A DNA stretch of 64,000 nucleotides from Wenxinia saemankumensis (GTDB lineage: Bacteria; Pseudomonadota; Alphaproteobacteria; Rhodobacterales; Rhodobacteraceae): assembly GCF_900141735.1 (NCBI RefSeq), contig NZ_FQYO01000002.1, forward strand, positions 682,001-746,000. Reading direction: 5' to 3'. Of the stretch, positions 8,356 to 16,097 are shown piece after piece. Each line of letters begins with the position of its first letter. The stretch's first letter is position 1. Both the position numbers and the translations under genes were made by a program. Under the pieces are notes generated by a model. It was not told the DNA's origin. It did no database searches and saw only the letters and a program-made list of their open reading frames with translations.

Positions 8356-9485
8356 TCCTCGACCTCTCGATCCTGGGCCTCGCCCTCGCCGCGCTCTTCG
8401 CCCTCATGGTTATGGCCAACCTCATCGCCCTGCAGCCGCCCCCCCGGCCCGGCGGCCGGCTGCCCGGCGTCTCGATCCTGATCCCGGCCCGGGACGAGGC
8501 GGGCAATATCGGCGCGGCCCTCGACGCGGCCCTTGGCCAGCAGGGGGTGGAGGCAGAGGTCATCGTGCTCGACGACGGCTCGACCGACGGCACCGACCGC
8601 GTCGTGGCCGAGCGGGCGGCCGACGATCCGCGGCTGCGCCTGATCCGGGGGGCGGACCTTCCGGCGGGCTGGATCGGCAAGACCCATGCCTGCGCCCAGC
8701 TCGGCCGGGCGGCGACGCGGCCGGTGCTGCTCTTCGTCGATGCCGACGTACGGCTGACCCCCGATGCCGCCGCGCGCCTCCTCGCGGCGATGGAAGCTGG
8801 CTGGCTCGACCTCGTCTCGGGGTTTCCGCGCCAGATCACCGGAACGTTCTGGGAAAAGGTGGCGATCCCGCAGATCTTCACCACGCTGCTCGGCTACCTG
8901 CCGATCCCGATGTCGCGGCTGCGGCCCGAACCCGCCTTCGGCGCCGGCTGCGGTCAGCTGCTTGCCGTGCGACGTGCTGCCTATGACGCGGCGGGGGGGC
9001 ATGCCGCCTTTGCCGGGCAGATGCATGACGGGATCCTGCTGCCCCGGAACGTCCGCGCGAGCGGCGGGCGGACGGACCTGATCGACGCGACCGCGATCGC
9101 CGCGACGCGGATGTACGACAGCCTGCCGAAGATCTGGAGCGGCTTTCTCAAGAACGCGGCCGAGGGGATGGCCACCCCCCGCGCCCTGCCGATCTGGACG
9201 CTGCTGCTGTTCGGCGGACACGTCCTGCCCTGGCTGACGCTGGCCGCGGCGCTGGGGGCCGGGTCCGCCGGGGCGGCGCAGCTGTCGGCATTGGCCATCG
9301 CGTTGGTCACGGCGGCCCGCGCCGCGATGGCCCTCCGGCTGCGCGGCACCGCGCTCGGCGTCGCGCTGCACCCCGTCGGCATCCTGCTCCTGCTCGCGAT
9401 CCAGTACACCGCCCTCTGGCGCAGCCTGCGGGGCCGCCCGGCGACATGGCGGGGGCGCAGCTACCTCGCCGGGGGCGGCGACTGA
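8352..9485 (+). CDS. Family-2 glycosyltransferase, CrtQ-like
   Basis: This 377-residue protein has one N-terminal hydrophobic segment (residues 1-25), a GT2 catalytic domain, and two or three C-terminal membrane helices. Visible motifs are SILIPARDEAGNIG, VLDDGSTDGT, the metal-binding DAD in LFVDADVRL, and a GFPRQ loop. This architecture resembles CrtQ and hopene-associated glycosyltransferases (HpnB). As last gene of a coupled operon with two carotenoid oxidoreductases and an acyltransferase, it most likely transfers a sugar to an oxidised C30 carotenoid at the inner membrane. HpnB would be the alternative given hpnCDE next door. The start overlaps the acyltransferase stop (ATGA). Confidence 0.82.
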   Translation: MILDLSILGLALAALFALMVMANLIALQPPPRPGGRLPGVSILIPARDEAGNIGAALDAALGQQGVEAEVIVLDDGSTDGTDRVVAERAADDPRLRLIRGADLPAGWIGKTHACAQLGRAATRPVLLFVDADVRLTPDAAARLLAAMEAGWLDLVSGFPRQITGTFWEKVAIPQIFTTLLGYLPIPMSRLRPEPAFGAGCGQLLAVRRAAYDAAGGHAAFAGQMHDGILLPRNVRASGGRTDLIDATAIAATRMYDSLPKIWSGFLKNAAEGMATPRALPIWTLLLFGGHVLPWLTLAAALGAGSAGAAQLSALAIALVTAARAAMALRLRGTALGVALHPVGILLLLAIQYTALWRSLRGRPATWRGRSYLAGGGD

Positions 9486-9507
9486 AGGGGCGGGGCTCGG
9501 TCGGGGC

Positions 9508-10356
9508 TCAGTCCAGGCGTTTGCGAAAGCTCGGATCCCCGGCCCGCTCCTCGTAGCCGAGCGCGCGGTAGAGCGCGTGGGCGAGGACGTTGGACCGCGC
9601 CGCCCCGATCCGCACGTAGCAGCCCCCCTCCTGCCGCGCCCGCGCCTCGACCGCGGCGACCAGCGCCCGGCCCAGCCCGTGGCCCCGTGCCCCGGGCGCG
9701 ACGAAGAGGTGATGCAGGTCGAGCCCGCGTCGCCCGGACTGCGCCTGTCCCGCCGGCAGGGCGAGCGCATAGCCCGCGACCGCGCCGCCGTGGCAGGCCA
9801 CCCAGGCCCGGTAGAGCGGGGCGGGGTCGAAGATGTCGCGCTCCAGCGCCGCCGCATCCGCCACAGCCGGATCGCCATGATGCGCGGCGAGGCCCCCGAC
9901 GAGGGCGGCGAGGGCGGGCAGGTCCTCCGGTCGCGCGCGCCGCACGGGGCCGTCCTCGTCCCCGATCACCCGCACGCCGCCCTCGGGACGCGCCCGGTAA
10001 TGCGCGAGCCGGTGCTCGATCCCGCCGCGATGCAGCTCGAGCCGGTGCCCGTCCGGGTCGAGCACGTAGACCGACGCGCCCTCGGAGCGGTTCTCCTGCC
10101 AGGACGGCGCGCCCTTGCGCAGCCGCTCGGCAAGGGCCTCGAACGCCCCCTCGGCGGCCGAGAGGGCGACATGTGTATAATCCTGCCGCTGCGTCACCGG
10201 CCCGACCGAGAGGCAGAGCCAGAGCGTGCCCAGCTCGAGATAGGCACCCCGGTCCCAGATGGCCCGGACCCGGCCACCGAGCAGGCCCTCGTAGAAGGCG
10301 AGCGCGCGGTCCAGATCGGACACGGCAAGGGTCAGGTGATTGATCCCGCTGATCAT
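9508..10356 (-). CDS. FosA-like glyoxalase-fold protein fused to a GNAT acetyltransferase
   Basis: The protein has 282 residues and two domains. Residues 1 to about 135 closely resemble the fosfomycin glutathione transferase FosA: NHLTLAVSDL with metal ligand His7 and Thr9, DYTH with a second metal His, and NRSEGAS...DPDGHRLELH with the metal Glu. The equivalents of FosA Arg93, Ser94, Ser98, Tyr100 and Arg119 are also seen, while the position of Lys90 is Gln. Residues about 140-282 are a GNAT domain with the acetyl-CoA loop VAPGARGHGLGRAL. The frame is continuous, so it is a genuine fusion. Whether it acts on fosfomycin or another epoxide is unknown. The gene is convergent with the carotenoid operon and upstream of nothing related. 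Confidence 0.85.
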   Translation of the reverse strand: MISGINHLTLAVSDLDRALAFYEGLLGGRVRAIWDRGAYLELGTLWLCLSVGPVTQRQDYTHVALSAAEGAFEALAERLRKGAPSWQENRSEGASVYVLDPDGHRLELHRGGIEHRLAHYRARPEGGVRVIGDEDGPVRRARPEDLPALAALVGGLAAHHGDPAVADAAALERDIFDPAPLYRAWVACHGGAVAGYALALPAGQAQSGRRGLDLHHLFVAPGARGHGLGRALVAAVEARARQEGGCYVRIGAARSNVLAHALYRALGYEERAGDPSFRKRLD

Positions 10357-10464
10357 TTCCGTCTCCGCGCGGCGCCTTGCCCAGGCCCCGCGATGGCCCG
10401 CGATCCCGGTCCGGTCCCGTGCGAGCCGCCGCTCCGGCCCGCCGGATCCCGACGGGGAGGGCGC

Positions 10465-10485
10465 TGGGGATAAGTCCGGGGACAG
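10465..10485. repeat. G-rich repeat with DnaA-box-like core, copy 1 (3' of dnaB)
   Basis: The interval around GGGGATAAGTC lies ten bases beyond the dnaB stop. On the minus strand it reads TTATCCCCA, one mismatch from the DnaA-box consensus TTATCCACA. A very similar stretch occurs upstream of dnaB at 12156-12174. No function is demonstrated. Confidence 0.35.
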
Positions 10486-10494
10486 TCGCCCCGG

Positions 10495-11994
10495 CTAGAA
10501 CGAGTCCTCGCCGCCCTGCTGCCAGGGCTTCACGAGGTTGCCGAACCGGGTGAATCGCCCTTCGAAGCTCAGGTCGACCGTGCCGATCGGCCCATGCCGC
10601 TGCTTGCCGATGATGACCTCGGCCTTGGCGTGGAGGCGTTCCATCTCCTCCTGCCAGGCGGCCATCTTCTCCATCTCGTGCTCGCCCGGCTTCTCGCGCT
10701 CCTTATAGTATTCTTCGCGGAACACGAACATCACCACGTCGGCGTCCTGCTCGATCGAGCCCGATTCCCGCAGGTCCGACAGCTGCGGCCGCTTGTCCTC
10801 GCGGTTCTCCACCTGGCGCGAGAGCTGCGAGAGCGCGACGACCGGGATCTCGAGCTCCTTTGCGATGGCCTTCAGGCCCATCGAGATCTCGGCGATCTCG
10901 TTCACCCGGTTGTCGGTCTTGCCGGTCCCCCGCACGAGCTGGAGGTAATCGACGAACAGCGCGTCGAGCCCGTGCGTCCGCTTCAGCCGCCGCGCGCGGG
11001 CGGCGAGCTGGCTGATCGGCAGGGCCGGCGTGTCGTCGATGTAGAGCGGGCAGGCCTCCAGCGCCTTGGCCGCCTCGACGAAGCGGCGGAACTCGGCCTC
11101 GGTCATGTCGCCGCGGCGGATCTGTTCGCTCGGCACCTCCGAGGCCTCGGACAGGATCCGCGCCGCCAGCTGCTCGGCGCTCATCTCGAGGGAGTAGAAG
11201 CCCACGACCCCGCCATTCACCGCACCTTCCGAGCCGTCGGGCAGGGTGCCGCGCTTGTAGGCCTTGGCGATGTTGAAGGCGATGTTGGTGGCGAGCGACG
11301 TCTTCCCCATCGACGGGCGCCCGGCCAGGATCAGCAGGTCCGACTTGTGCAGGCCTCCCAGCTTCTTGTCGAGATCGACGAGTCCCGTGGACACGCCCGC
11401 CAGCCCCCCGTCCCGCTGATAGGCCGCGTTCGCCACCTGCACGGCCGAGATCGTCGCCTGCAGGAAGGACTGGAAGCCGCTTTCGGTCTGGCCCTGCTCG
11501 GCCAGCTTGTAGAGCGCCTGCTCGGCCTCGACGATCTGCTCCTTCGGCTCGGAGGCGACGTCGACCTTGCGCGCCTTGGCCGCGATGTCCTCGCCAAGGC
11601 GCATCAGCTCGCGCCGGATGGCAAGGTCGTAGATGATCTGCGCGTAGTCCCGCGCGGCGAAGGCGCTGATCGCGGCCCCCGCGAGCCGGACCAGATAGGC
11701 CGGGCCGCCCAGCTCCTTCAGCCCCTCGTCCTCCTCGAGGAAGGCCTTGAGCGTGACCGGCGAGGCGAGCGCGTTCTTGGCGATGCGCGCGCCGGCAGTC
11801 TCGAAGATCCGGGCATGGACGGGCTCGTAGAAATGCTGCGGCTTCAGCAGCATCGAAACGCGGTCGAACACCTCGTTGTTGGTCAGGATCGCGCCGAGCA
11901 GCTGCTGCTCGGCCTCGATCGAATGGGGCAGTCGGTCCGACCCGCCGGTCTCGGCCGGCGTGCCGTTCGGATTGAAGACGCTGAGATCGTTCAT
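10495..11994 (-). CDS. dnaB: Replicative DNA helicase
   Basis: This 499-residue hexameric helicase unwinds DNA ahead of the replication fork. The N-terminal primase-interaction domain begins near LPHSIEAEQQLLGAIL. The RecA-like domain has Walker A GRPSMGKTS and the Walker B region with FVDYLQL, and DnaB motif 4 appears as SQLSRQVENR. There is no intein: the motor domain is contiguous. The ATG at 11994 was chosen for the Shine-Dalgarno GGGGAG and normal family length; the frame extends 47 codons further upstream without a supported start. It is monocistronic by appearance. Confidence 0.97.
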   Translation of the reverse strand: MNDLSVFNPNGTPAETGGSDRLPHSIEAEQQLLGAILTNNEVFDRVSMLLKPQHFYEPVHARIFETAGARIAKNALASPVTLKAFLEEDEGLKELGGPAYLVRLAGAAISAFAARDYAQIIYDLAIRRELMRLGEDIAAKARKVDVASEPKEQIVEAEQALYKLAEQGQTESGFQSFLQATISAVQVANAAYQRDGGLAGVSTGLVDLDKKLGGLHKSDLLILAGRPSMGKTSLATNIAFNIAKAYKRGTLPDGSEGAVNGGVVGFYSLEMSAEQLAARILSEASEVPSEQIRRGDMTEAEFRRFVEAAKALEACPLYIDDTPALPISQLAARARRLKRTHGLDALFVDYLQLVRGTGKTDNRVNEIAEISMGLKAIAKELEIPVVALSQLSRQVENREDKRPQLSDLRESGSIEQDADVVMFVFREEYYKEREKPGEHEMEKMAAWQEEMERLHAKAEVIIGKQRHGPIGTVDLSFEGRFTRFGNLVKPWQQGGEDSF

Positions 11995-12299
11995 CGTGAC
12001 TGCTCCCCGTTGATCTGGCCTGCCCGCGGATCCTGCGCGCCCGCGGCTTCGCGGCCGATGGCCGGCGCGGGCGATCTCGCCCGCATCCACCCCGCGCCCC
12101 GACCCCGTCCTAGCCGCTCGCCGCCCGCCGCGCAAAGCCGCCGGCGGGGAAGGATCGGGGGATAAGTCGGGGGCAATCCCGGCCGCGCCGCCGATCCTCC
12201 CGCAGGGACAGGGACTTCGCCGCCGATCGGCGACAAGTCGCCTGCCGTGGCGTCAGCGGCGCGCGGGGGGCGCCCCGCGCTTCTGCAGGCGAGGGCGGG
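11995..12299. other. Intergenic region between pyrE and dnaB
   Basis: These 305 bases carry no supported gene. They must contain the dnaB promoter (minus strand) and the 3' untranslated region of pyrE. The only structure seen is a copy (12156-12174) of the GGGGATAAGTC-type sequence that also lies just 3' of dnaB. No tRNA, terminator hairpin with a T-run, or conserved small ORF was recognised. Confidence 0.5.
12156..12174. repeat. G-rich repeat with DnaA-box-like core, copy 2 (5' of dnaB)
   Basis: GGGGGATAAGTC here resembles the copy at 10465-10485, so the pair flanks dnaB. The minus strand reads TTATCCCCC, two mismatches from TTATCCACA. It could bind DnaA or be a chance G-rich similarity. 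Confidence 0.3.
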
Positions 12300-12974
12300 T
12301 CACGCGCCTTTCGGCCGCCACTCCGACGGCGCGCGCAGGAAGCGGTCGACCTCGTCCAGAGTCGCCGCGTCGAAGGCGCCGGTCTCGCGCGCCGCGGCCA
12401 GCACGTCCCACCAGGTGCAGAGGGAATGGAGCGTGACGCCCTCGGCGCCCAGGCTGTCCTCCACGCCCTCGTGGATCCCGTAATAGAAGATCACCGCCGT
12501 ATGGGCGCAGCTGGCCCCGGTCTCGCGGATCGCCTGCACGAAGGACAGTTTCGAGCCGCCATCGGTCGTCAGGTCCTCGACCAGCAGCACCCGCTGCCCC
12601 TCGGACATCGCGCCCTCGATCCGGGCATTGCGCCCGTAGCCCTTGGGCTTCTTGCGCACGTAGCTCATCGGGAGCGCCATGCGCTCGGCCACGAAGGCGG
12701 CGAAGGGGATCCCGGCCGTCTCCCCGCCCGCGACGTTGTCGAAGGCCTCGACCCCCGCGCCGCGCATCACCGTCACGCAGAGGAAATCCATCAGCACCGA
12801 GCGGATCCGGGGATACGAGATCAGCCGCCGGCAATCGACATAGGTCGGCGCCTTCTTCCCGCTGGCATGGGTGAAGGGCTGCTCGGCGTTGAAGGACACC
12901 GCCCCCACCTCCAGCAGCATCCGGGCGGTGAGGCGCGCGATCTCGTCGGCGGGCGGAAAGGCGGAGGGGATCAT
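12300..12974 (-). CDS. pyrE: Orotate phosphoribosyltransferase
   Basis: This 224-residue enzyme transfers ribose phosphate from PRPP to orotate, giving OMP in pyrimidine synthesis. The PRPP-binding loop is [14 protein letters not shown]. The substrate loop region [17 protein letters not shown] and the N-terminal [20 protein letters not shown] fit the long PyrE type. The ATG at 12974 has a good Shine-Dalgarno (AGGAG). It lies about 210 bases downstream of pyrC on the same strand, with a REP-like palindrome between, so the two may be co-transcribed or separately controlled. Confidence 0.95.
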   Translation of the reverse strand: MIPSAFPPADEIARLTARMLLEVGAVSFNAEQPFTHASGKKAPTYVDCRRLISYPRIRSVLMDFLCVTVMRGAGVEAFDNVAGGETAGIPFAAFVAERMALPMSYVRKKPKGYGRNARIEGAMSEGQRVLLVEDLTTDGGSKLSFVQAIRETGASCAHTAVIFYYGIHEGVEDSLGAEGVTLHSLCTWWDVLAAARETGAFDAATLDEVDRFLRAPSEWRPKGA

Positions 12975-13121
12975 GGCGGGCTCCTGTCGGGACATCGCGC
13001 GAGCCATGCCGCAATCCCTGCCGGAGGGGAAGGCCGCGCGCCCGGCCCCGGCCCTTCCGGCCCCCATCCCGGACCCGCCCCCCGCCGGGGAAGGGGCGCC
13101 GCGCCGCCCCCTTCGCAGGGG

Positions 13122-13159
13122 ATCAAATACCGCGGGGTCCGGGGCAGCGCCCCGGGGGG
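13122..13159. repeat. REP-like palindromic element, copy 1
   Basis: AAATACCGCGGGGTCC is followed by a CCGGGGC-AGC-GCCCCGG hairpin, in the gap between pyrC and pyrE. It aligns with the element at 36741-36785. Elements with the form AAATACTCC-GGGGG-hairpin are, as far as I recall, widespread in intergenic regions of Rhodobacterales. It could stabilise or terminate the pyrC transcript. Confidence 0.55.
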
Positions 13160-13184
13160 CGGGGCCGGGCGACCCGCCGGGCGG

Positions 13185-14237
13185 TCAGACCACCCGCCAG
13201 TGCAGCCTGAATCCTGGATCGAAGACGGTGATCGGCCCGTCCCCGCTCTCGATCCGCGCGGGATGATCGACGGGCCCGCCCTTCTCGAGCGTGATGCGTT
13301 CCTCGTTCGGGGGAAGGCGGTAGTATTGCGGCCCGTTCAGGGACGCGAAAGCCTCGAGCTGGCGCAGCGCGCCCGCCGCGTCGAAGACCTCGGCCAGGAT
13401 CGACATCGTGTTGGTGGCGGTGAAGATCCCGGCGCAACCGCAGGGCTCGAGCTTGCGGGCGTCGACATGGGGCGCGCTGTCGGTGCCGAGGAAGAAGCGC
13501 CTGTCCCCCGAGACCGCGGCCTGGACCAGCGCGACGCGGTGCTTCTCGCGCTTGGCCACCGGCAGGCAGTAATTGTGCGGCCGGATGCCGCCCGCGAGGA
13601 TCGCGTTCCGGTTGATGACGAGGTGATGGGTGGTGATCGTCGCGGCGAGGTTGCGCGGCGTGTCGCGGACATAGTCGACCGCGTCCGAGGTGGTGACGTG
13701 CTCCATCACGATCCTGAGGTCCGGCACCTTCTTTCGCAGCGGCTTCAGCACCTTGTCGATGAAGACCGCCTCGCGGTCGAAGATGTCGACGGACGGGTCC
13801 GTCACCTCGCCGTGGACGCAGAGCGGCATGCCGATCTCGGCCATCCGCTCCAGCACCGGGCGCACCCTGTCGAAATCCCGCACCCCGGAGGCGGAATTGG
13901 TGGTCGCGCCGGCGGGGTAGAGCTTGACCGCCGTCGCGATCCCCTCCGCATGGGCGCGGGCGACGTCGTCCGGATCGGTCTCCTCGGTGAGGTAGAGCGT
14001 CATCAGCGGCGTGAACCGCGCCCCTTCCGGAAGGGCCGCGAGGATCCGGTCGCGATAGGCGGCGGCCTCGGCCCCCGTCACCACGGGGGGCACGAGGTTC
14101 GGCATGACGATGGCCCGGGCGAAGTGACGGGCGGTCTCGGGCAGGACGGCCCGCAGCACCGCGCCGTCGCGCAGGTGCAGGTGCCAGTCGTCGGGGCGGC
14201 GGAGCGTCAGGCGCGTCGTGTCGGGGCGTTGGGGCAT
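13185..14237 (-). CDS. pyrC: Dihydroorotase (class II, PyrC type)
   Basis: This 350-residue zinc amidohydrolase interconverts carbamoyl aspartate and dihydroorotate. The metal-binding HLHLR occurs near residue 18. [10 protein letters not shown] contains the lysine that is carbamylated, and further metal ligands lie in CVHGEV and VMEHVTT. The length matches the E. coli enzyme (348). The ATG at 14237 was chosen by alignment with the conserved [11 protein letters not shown] start; an ATG six codons upstream is possible. pyrE follows on the same strand, giving a small pyrimidine cluster. Confidence 0.95.
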   Translation of the reverse strand: MPQRPDTTRLTLRRPDDWHLHLRDGAVLRAVLPETARHFARAIVMPNLVPPVVTGAEAAAYRDRILAALPEGARFTPLMTLYLTEETDPDDVARAHAEGIATAVKLYPAGATTNSASGVRDFDRVRPVLERMAEIGMPLCVHGEVTDPSVDIFDREAVFIDKVLKPLRKKVPDLRIVMEHVTTSDAVDYVRDTPRNLAATITTHHLVINRNAILAGGIRPHNYCLPVAKREKHRVALVQAAVSGDRRFFLGTDSAPHVDARKLEPCGCAGIFTATNTMSILAEVFDAAGALRQLEAFASLNGPQYYRLPPNEERITLEKGGPVDHPARIESGDGPITVFDPGFRLHWRVV

Positions 14238-14396
14238 GGCGCGACATTGCCGCATCGCCGCGCCGAGGGCCAGCGGCAAGCGCCGCCGCGTGGCAGTCGG
14301 GCGAGGCCGGGGGCGCCGGGGGGAAACCTGTCCTTGCGGAAACCCGGCCTCGCCGGGCAGGATCGCGGCAGGTCGACAGGAGGAGGGAATCCGTTC

Positions 14397-15014
14397 ATGA
14401 CATTCGCCAGAGCCGCCGCGCTGACCGGCCTCGTCGCGCTGGCCCCGGGATGGGCCGCCGCCCAGTGCTACACCGCAGCGGATCTCGCGCGCGGGATCGA
14501 GGTGGAATTCGAGGGCGGGGACGTGACCTCGCATCGCCGTCTCGGCGACGGCTCGATCGAGGTGATCGAGCGCTTCGCCGACGGCAGCGACCCGATCGAG
14601 TTCCGCGCCAACCGGGGAGTCTACTTCACCTCCGAATGGTCGATCGATCCGTCCGGTGCGCCGATCCCGGACTCGCGTCTGGACATCGAGTTTCCGGTCG
14701 ACCCCGCGCGCCTTCCCGAACCCGTGCCGGGGGCGAGCTGGACCGGCCGGACGGTGAACGCCTTCGAGGACGGCACCCGAAGGGAAGAGACGACGAGCGT
14801 CGAATTCGCAGAGGCGCCGCCGACCACGCTGTCGGGCTGCGACTACGAGACGGTCGAGGCGCGGATCCGCTACGATTGGGGCGACGAGGGCGGGCTGAGC
14901 CTCGTCTACGACTACCTGCCGGCCCTCGGCACGGCGATCCTGCGATCGAACCAGTTCGACGGCGACACGCTCAACGAGACCGCGCCGGTCGCCATCGCGC
15001 CGATGACGAAATAG
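14397..15014 (+). CDS. Secreted protein of unknown function
   Basis: This 205-residue protein starts with a clear Sec signal peptide (hydrophobic residues 4-21, cleavage after AAAQ or WAAA). The mature part is rich in acidic residues and beta-prone stretches, with two cysteines (near residues 24 and 150) that could form a disulfide in the periplasm. A strong Shine-Dalgarno (AGGAGG) precedes the ATG. I recognise no family. It is divergent from pyrC and convergent with the next gene, so context gives no function. Confidence 0.75.
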   Translation: MTFARAAALTGLVALAPGWAAAQCYTAADLARGIEVEFEGGDVTSHRRLGDGSIEVIERFADGSDPIEFRANRGVYFTSEWSIDPSGAPIPDSRLDIEFPVDPARLPEPVPGASWTGRTVNAFEDGTRREETTSVEFAEAPPTTLSGCDYETVEARIRYDWGDEGGLSLVYDYLPALGTAILRSNQFDGDTLNETAPVAIAPMTK

Positions 15015-15041
15015 GGCGGTCGCGGGCGGTCCGGTGGGGCC

Positions 15042-16022
15042 TCAGGCCGGTTCGGGCCGGGCCGCCGACGCGCCGGCACGGGGCGGGGCGAGATCGACGC
15101 CCAGGGCCCGCGCCCGCGCGGCATAGAGCGGCGCGTCCCGCGTCGTCAGGCCGAAGCGGCAGGTTCGCGCCACGAGGGCGGGGCGCCCGGCCGCCTCGGC
15201 GCGTTTCAGCACCAGCCGCGGGAAGGTCAGCGTTTCGCGCCGAGCCCTCCAGAGCCGGCCCCAATCCGCAGGGGTCAGGCTTCCCCGCGCTGCGGCGCGG
15301 AGCAGCGGCATCAGCGTGCCGGTCTGTTCCAGCATCGGCAGCAGCCGCGTGCCCGCCATCGGGGCGCGCAGGCCGATCGTCTGGGGCCGGCGGAAGAGCG
15401 CGGCATGCATCGCGTCCAGCGGGTGGAGCGGATCGCTCACCGTCCAGACCCGGCGGGCGGCGTCGGTCATGTCGGGGCCGAAACCGTAGCGCGAGGCGAA
15501 GTCGAGCCGCCGCGCCCCCATCGCCCGTCGGTCCCAGGACGCGACCGCGGGGTCGAGGCTGGCCACCGGGCGCAGCAGCAGCACGTTGCAGCCCGGCGCG
15601 CAGACGGAATAGGCGGCCGCCCCGTAGGCGCCCATATGGTGCCCGAAGAACAGGACCCGGTCGAAATCCTCGAAGAAACCGTCATCGACCTGTCGGTCGA
15701 AGAAGGCGGTCACGGCCGGGCTGCGGAACCAGGTCTCGCCCTCGGCCAGCAGCGTGAGGACCGACCAGCCCTCCGACGCCGCGAGGTCGAGCCCGACCGG
15801 GCGGCCGCGGGGGCGGGCCATTGCCTCCTCCACCGTCTCGAAGGTAACGAGAAGCGTGCGCCCCGCATCGACGAACAGCGCCGAATGGTCCGCGCCGACG
15901 GGCAGGAAATAACCGTGTTCCTCGCCGAGCGCGTCGATCCGGTCGCGCCAGGCTTCGGGCGTCAGCCCGCCGAGATCGGCGTCGAGCCGTGCCGCAGTCC
16001 CGCCGAGGCCGTCGTCGAGCAT
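15042..16022 (-). CDS. Conserved Rhodobacterales protein, alpha/beta-hydrolase-like (often mislabelled PAPS reductase)
   Basis: This 326-residue protein resembles a family I recall from many Rhodobacterales genomes, where it is often auto-named phosphoadenosine phosphosulfate reductase. The sequence shows no PAPS-reductase P-loop or C-terminal ECGLH motif. The central VLFFGHHMGAYGAAAYS followed by VLLLRPVASLDPAVASWD looks like a strand-nucleophile-elbow-helix arrangement of an alpha/beta fold, but the elbow lacks the expected catalytic serine (HHMGAY). The N-terminal half (LLVTFETVEEA...EGWSVLTLLA) is also conserved in my memory of the family. Function is unknown; cytosolic by appearance. Confidence 0.7.
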   Translation of the reverse strand: MLDDGLGGTAARLDADLGGLTPEAWRDRIDALGEEHGYFLPVGADHSALFVDAGRTLLVTFETVEEAMARPRGRPVGLDLAASEGWSVLTLLAEGETWFRSPAVTAFFDRQVDDGFFEDFDRVLFFGHHMGAYGAAAYSVCAPGCNVLLLRPVASLDPAVASWDRRAMGARRLDFASRYGFGPDMTDAARRVWTVSDPLHPLDAMHAALFRRPQTIGLRAPMAGTRLLPMLEQTGTLMPLLRAAARGSLTPADWGRLWRARRETLTFPRLVLKRAEAAGRPALVARTCRFGLTTRDAPLYAARARALGVDLAPPRAGASAARPEPA

Positions 16023-16097
16023 TCCCGCCCTCCTCTCGCGCGGCCCCGGGAGACCCCGGGCCGGAGGGTCCGGGGCCGGCCGCGCGGGAGCGCCGGT

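Noticed and set aside
15042-16022. PAPS reductase
   Set aside because: No P-loop-like PAPS motif and no C-terminal cysteine motif.
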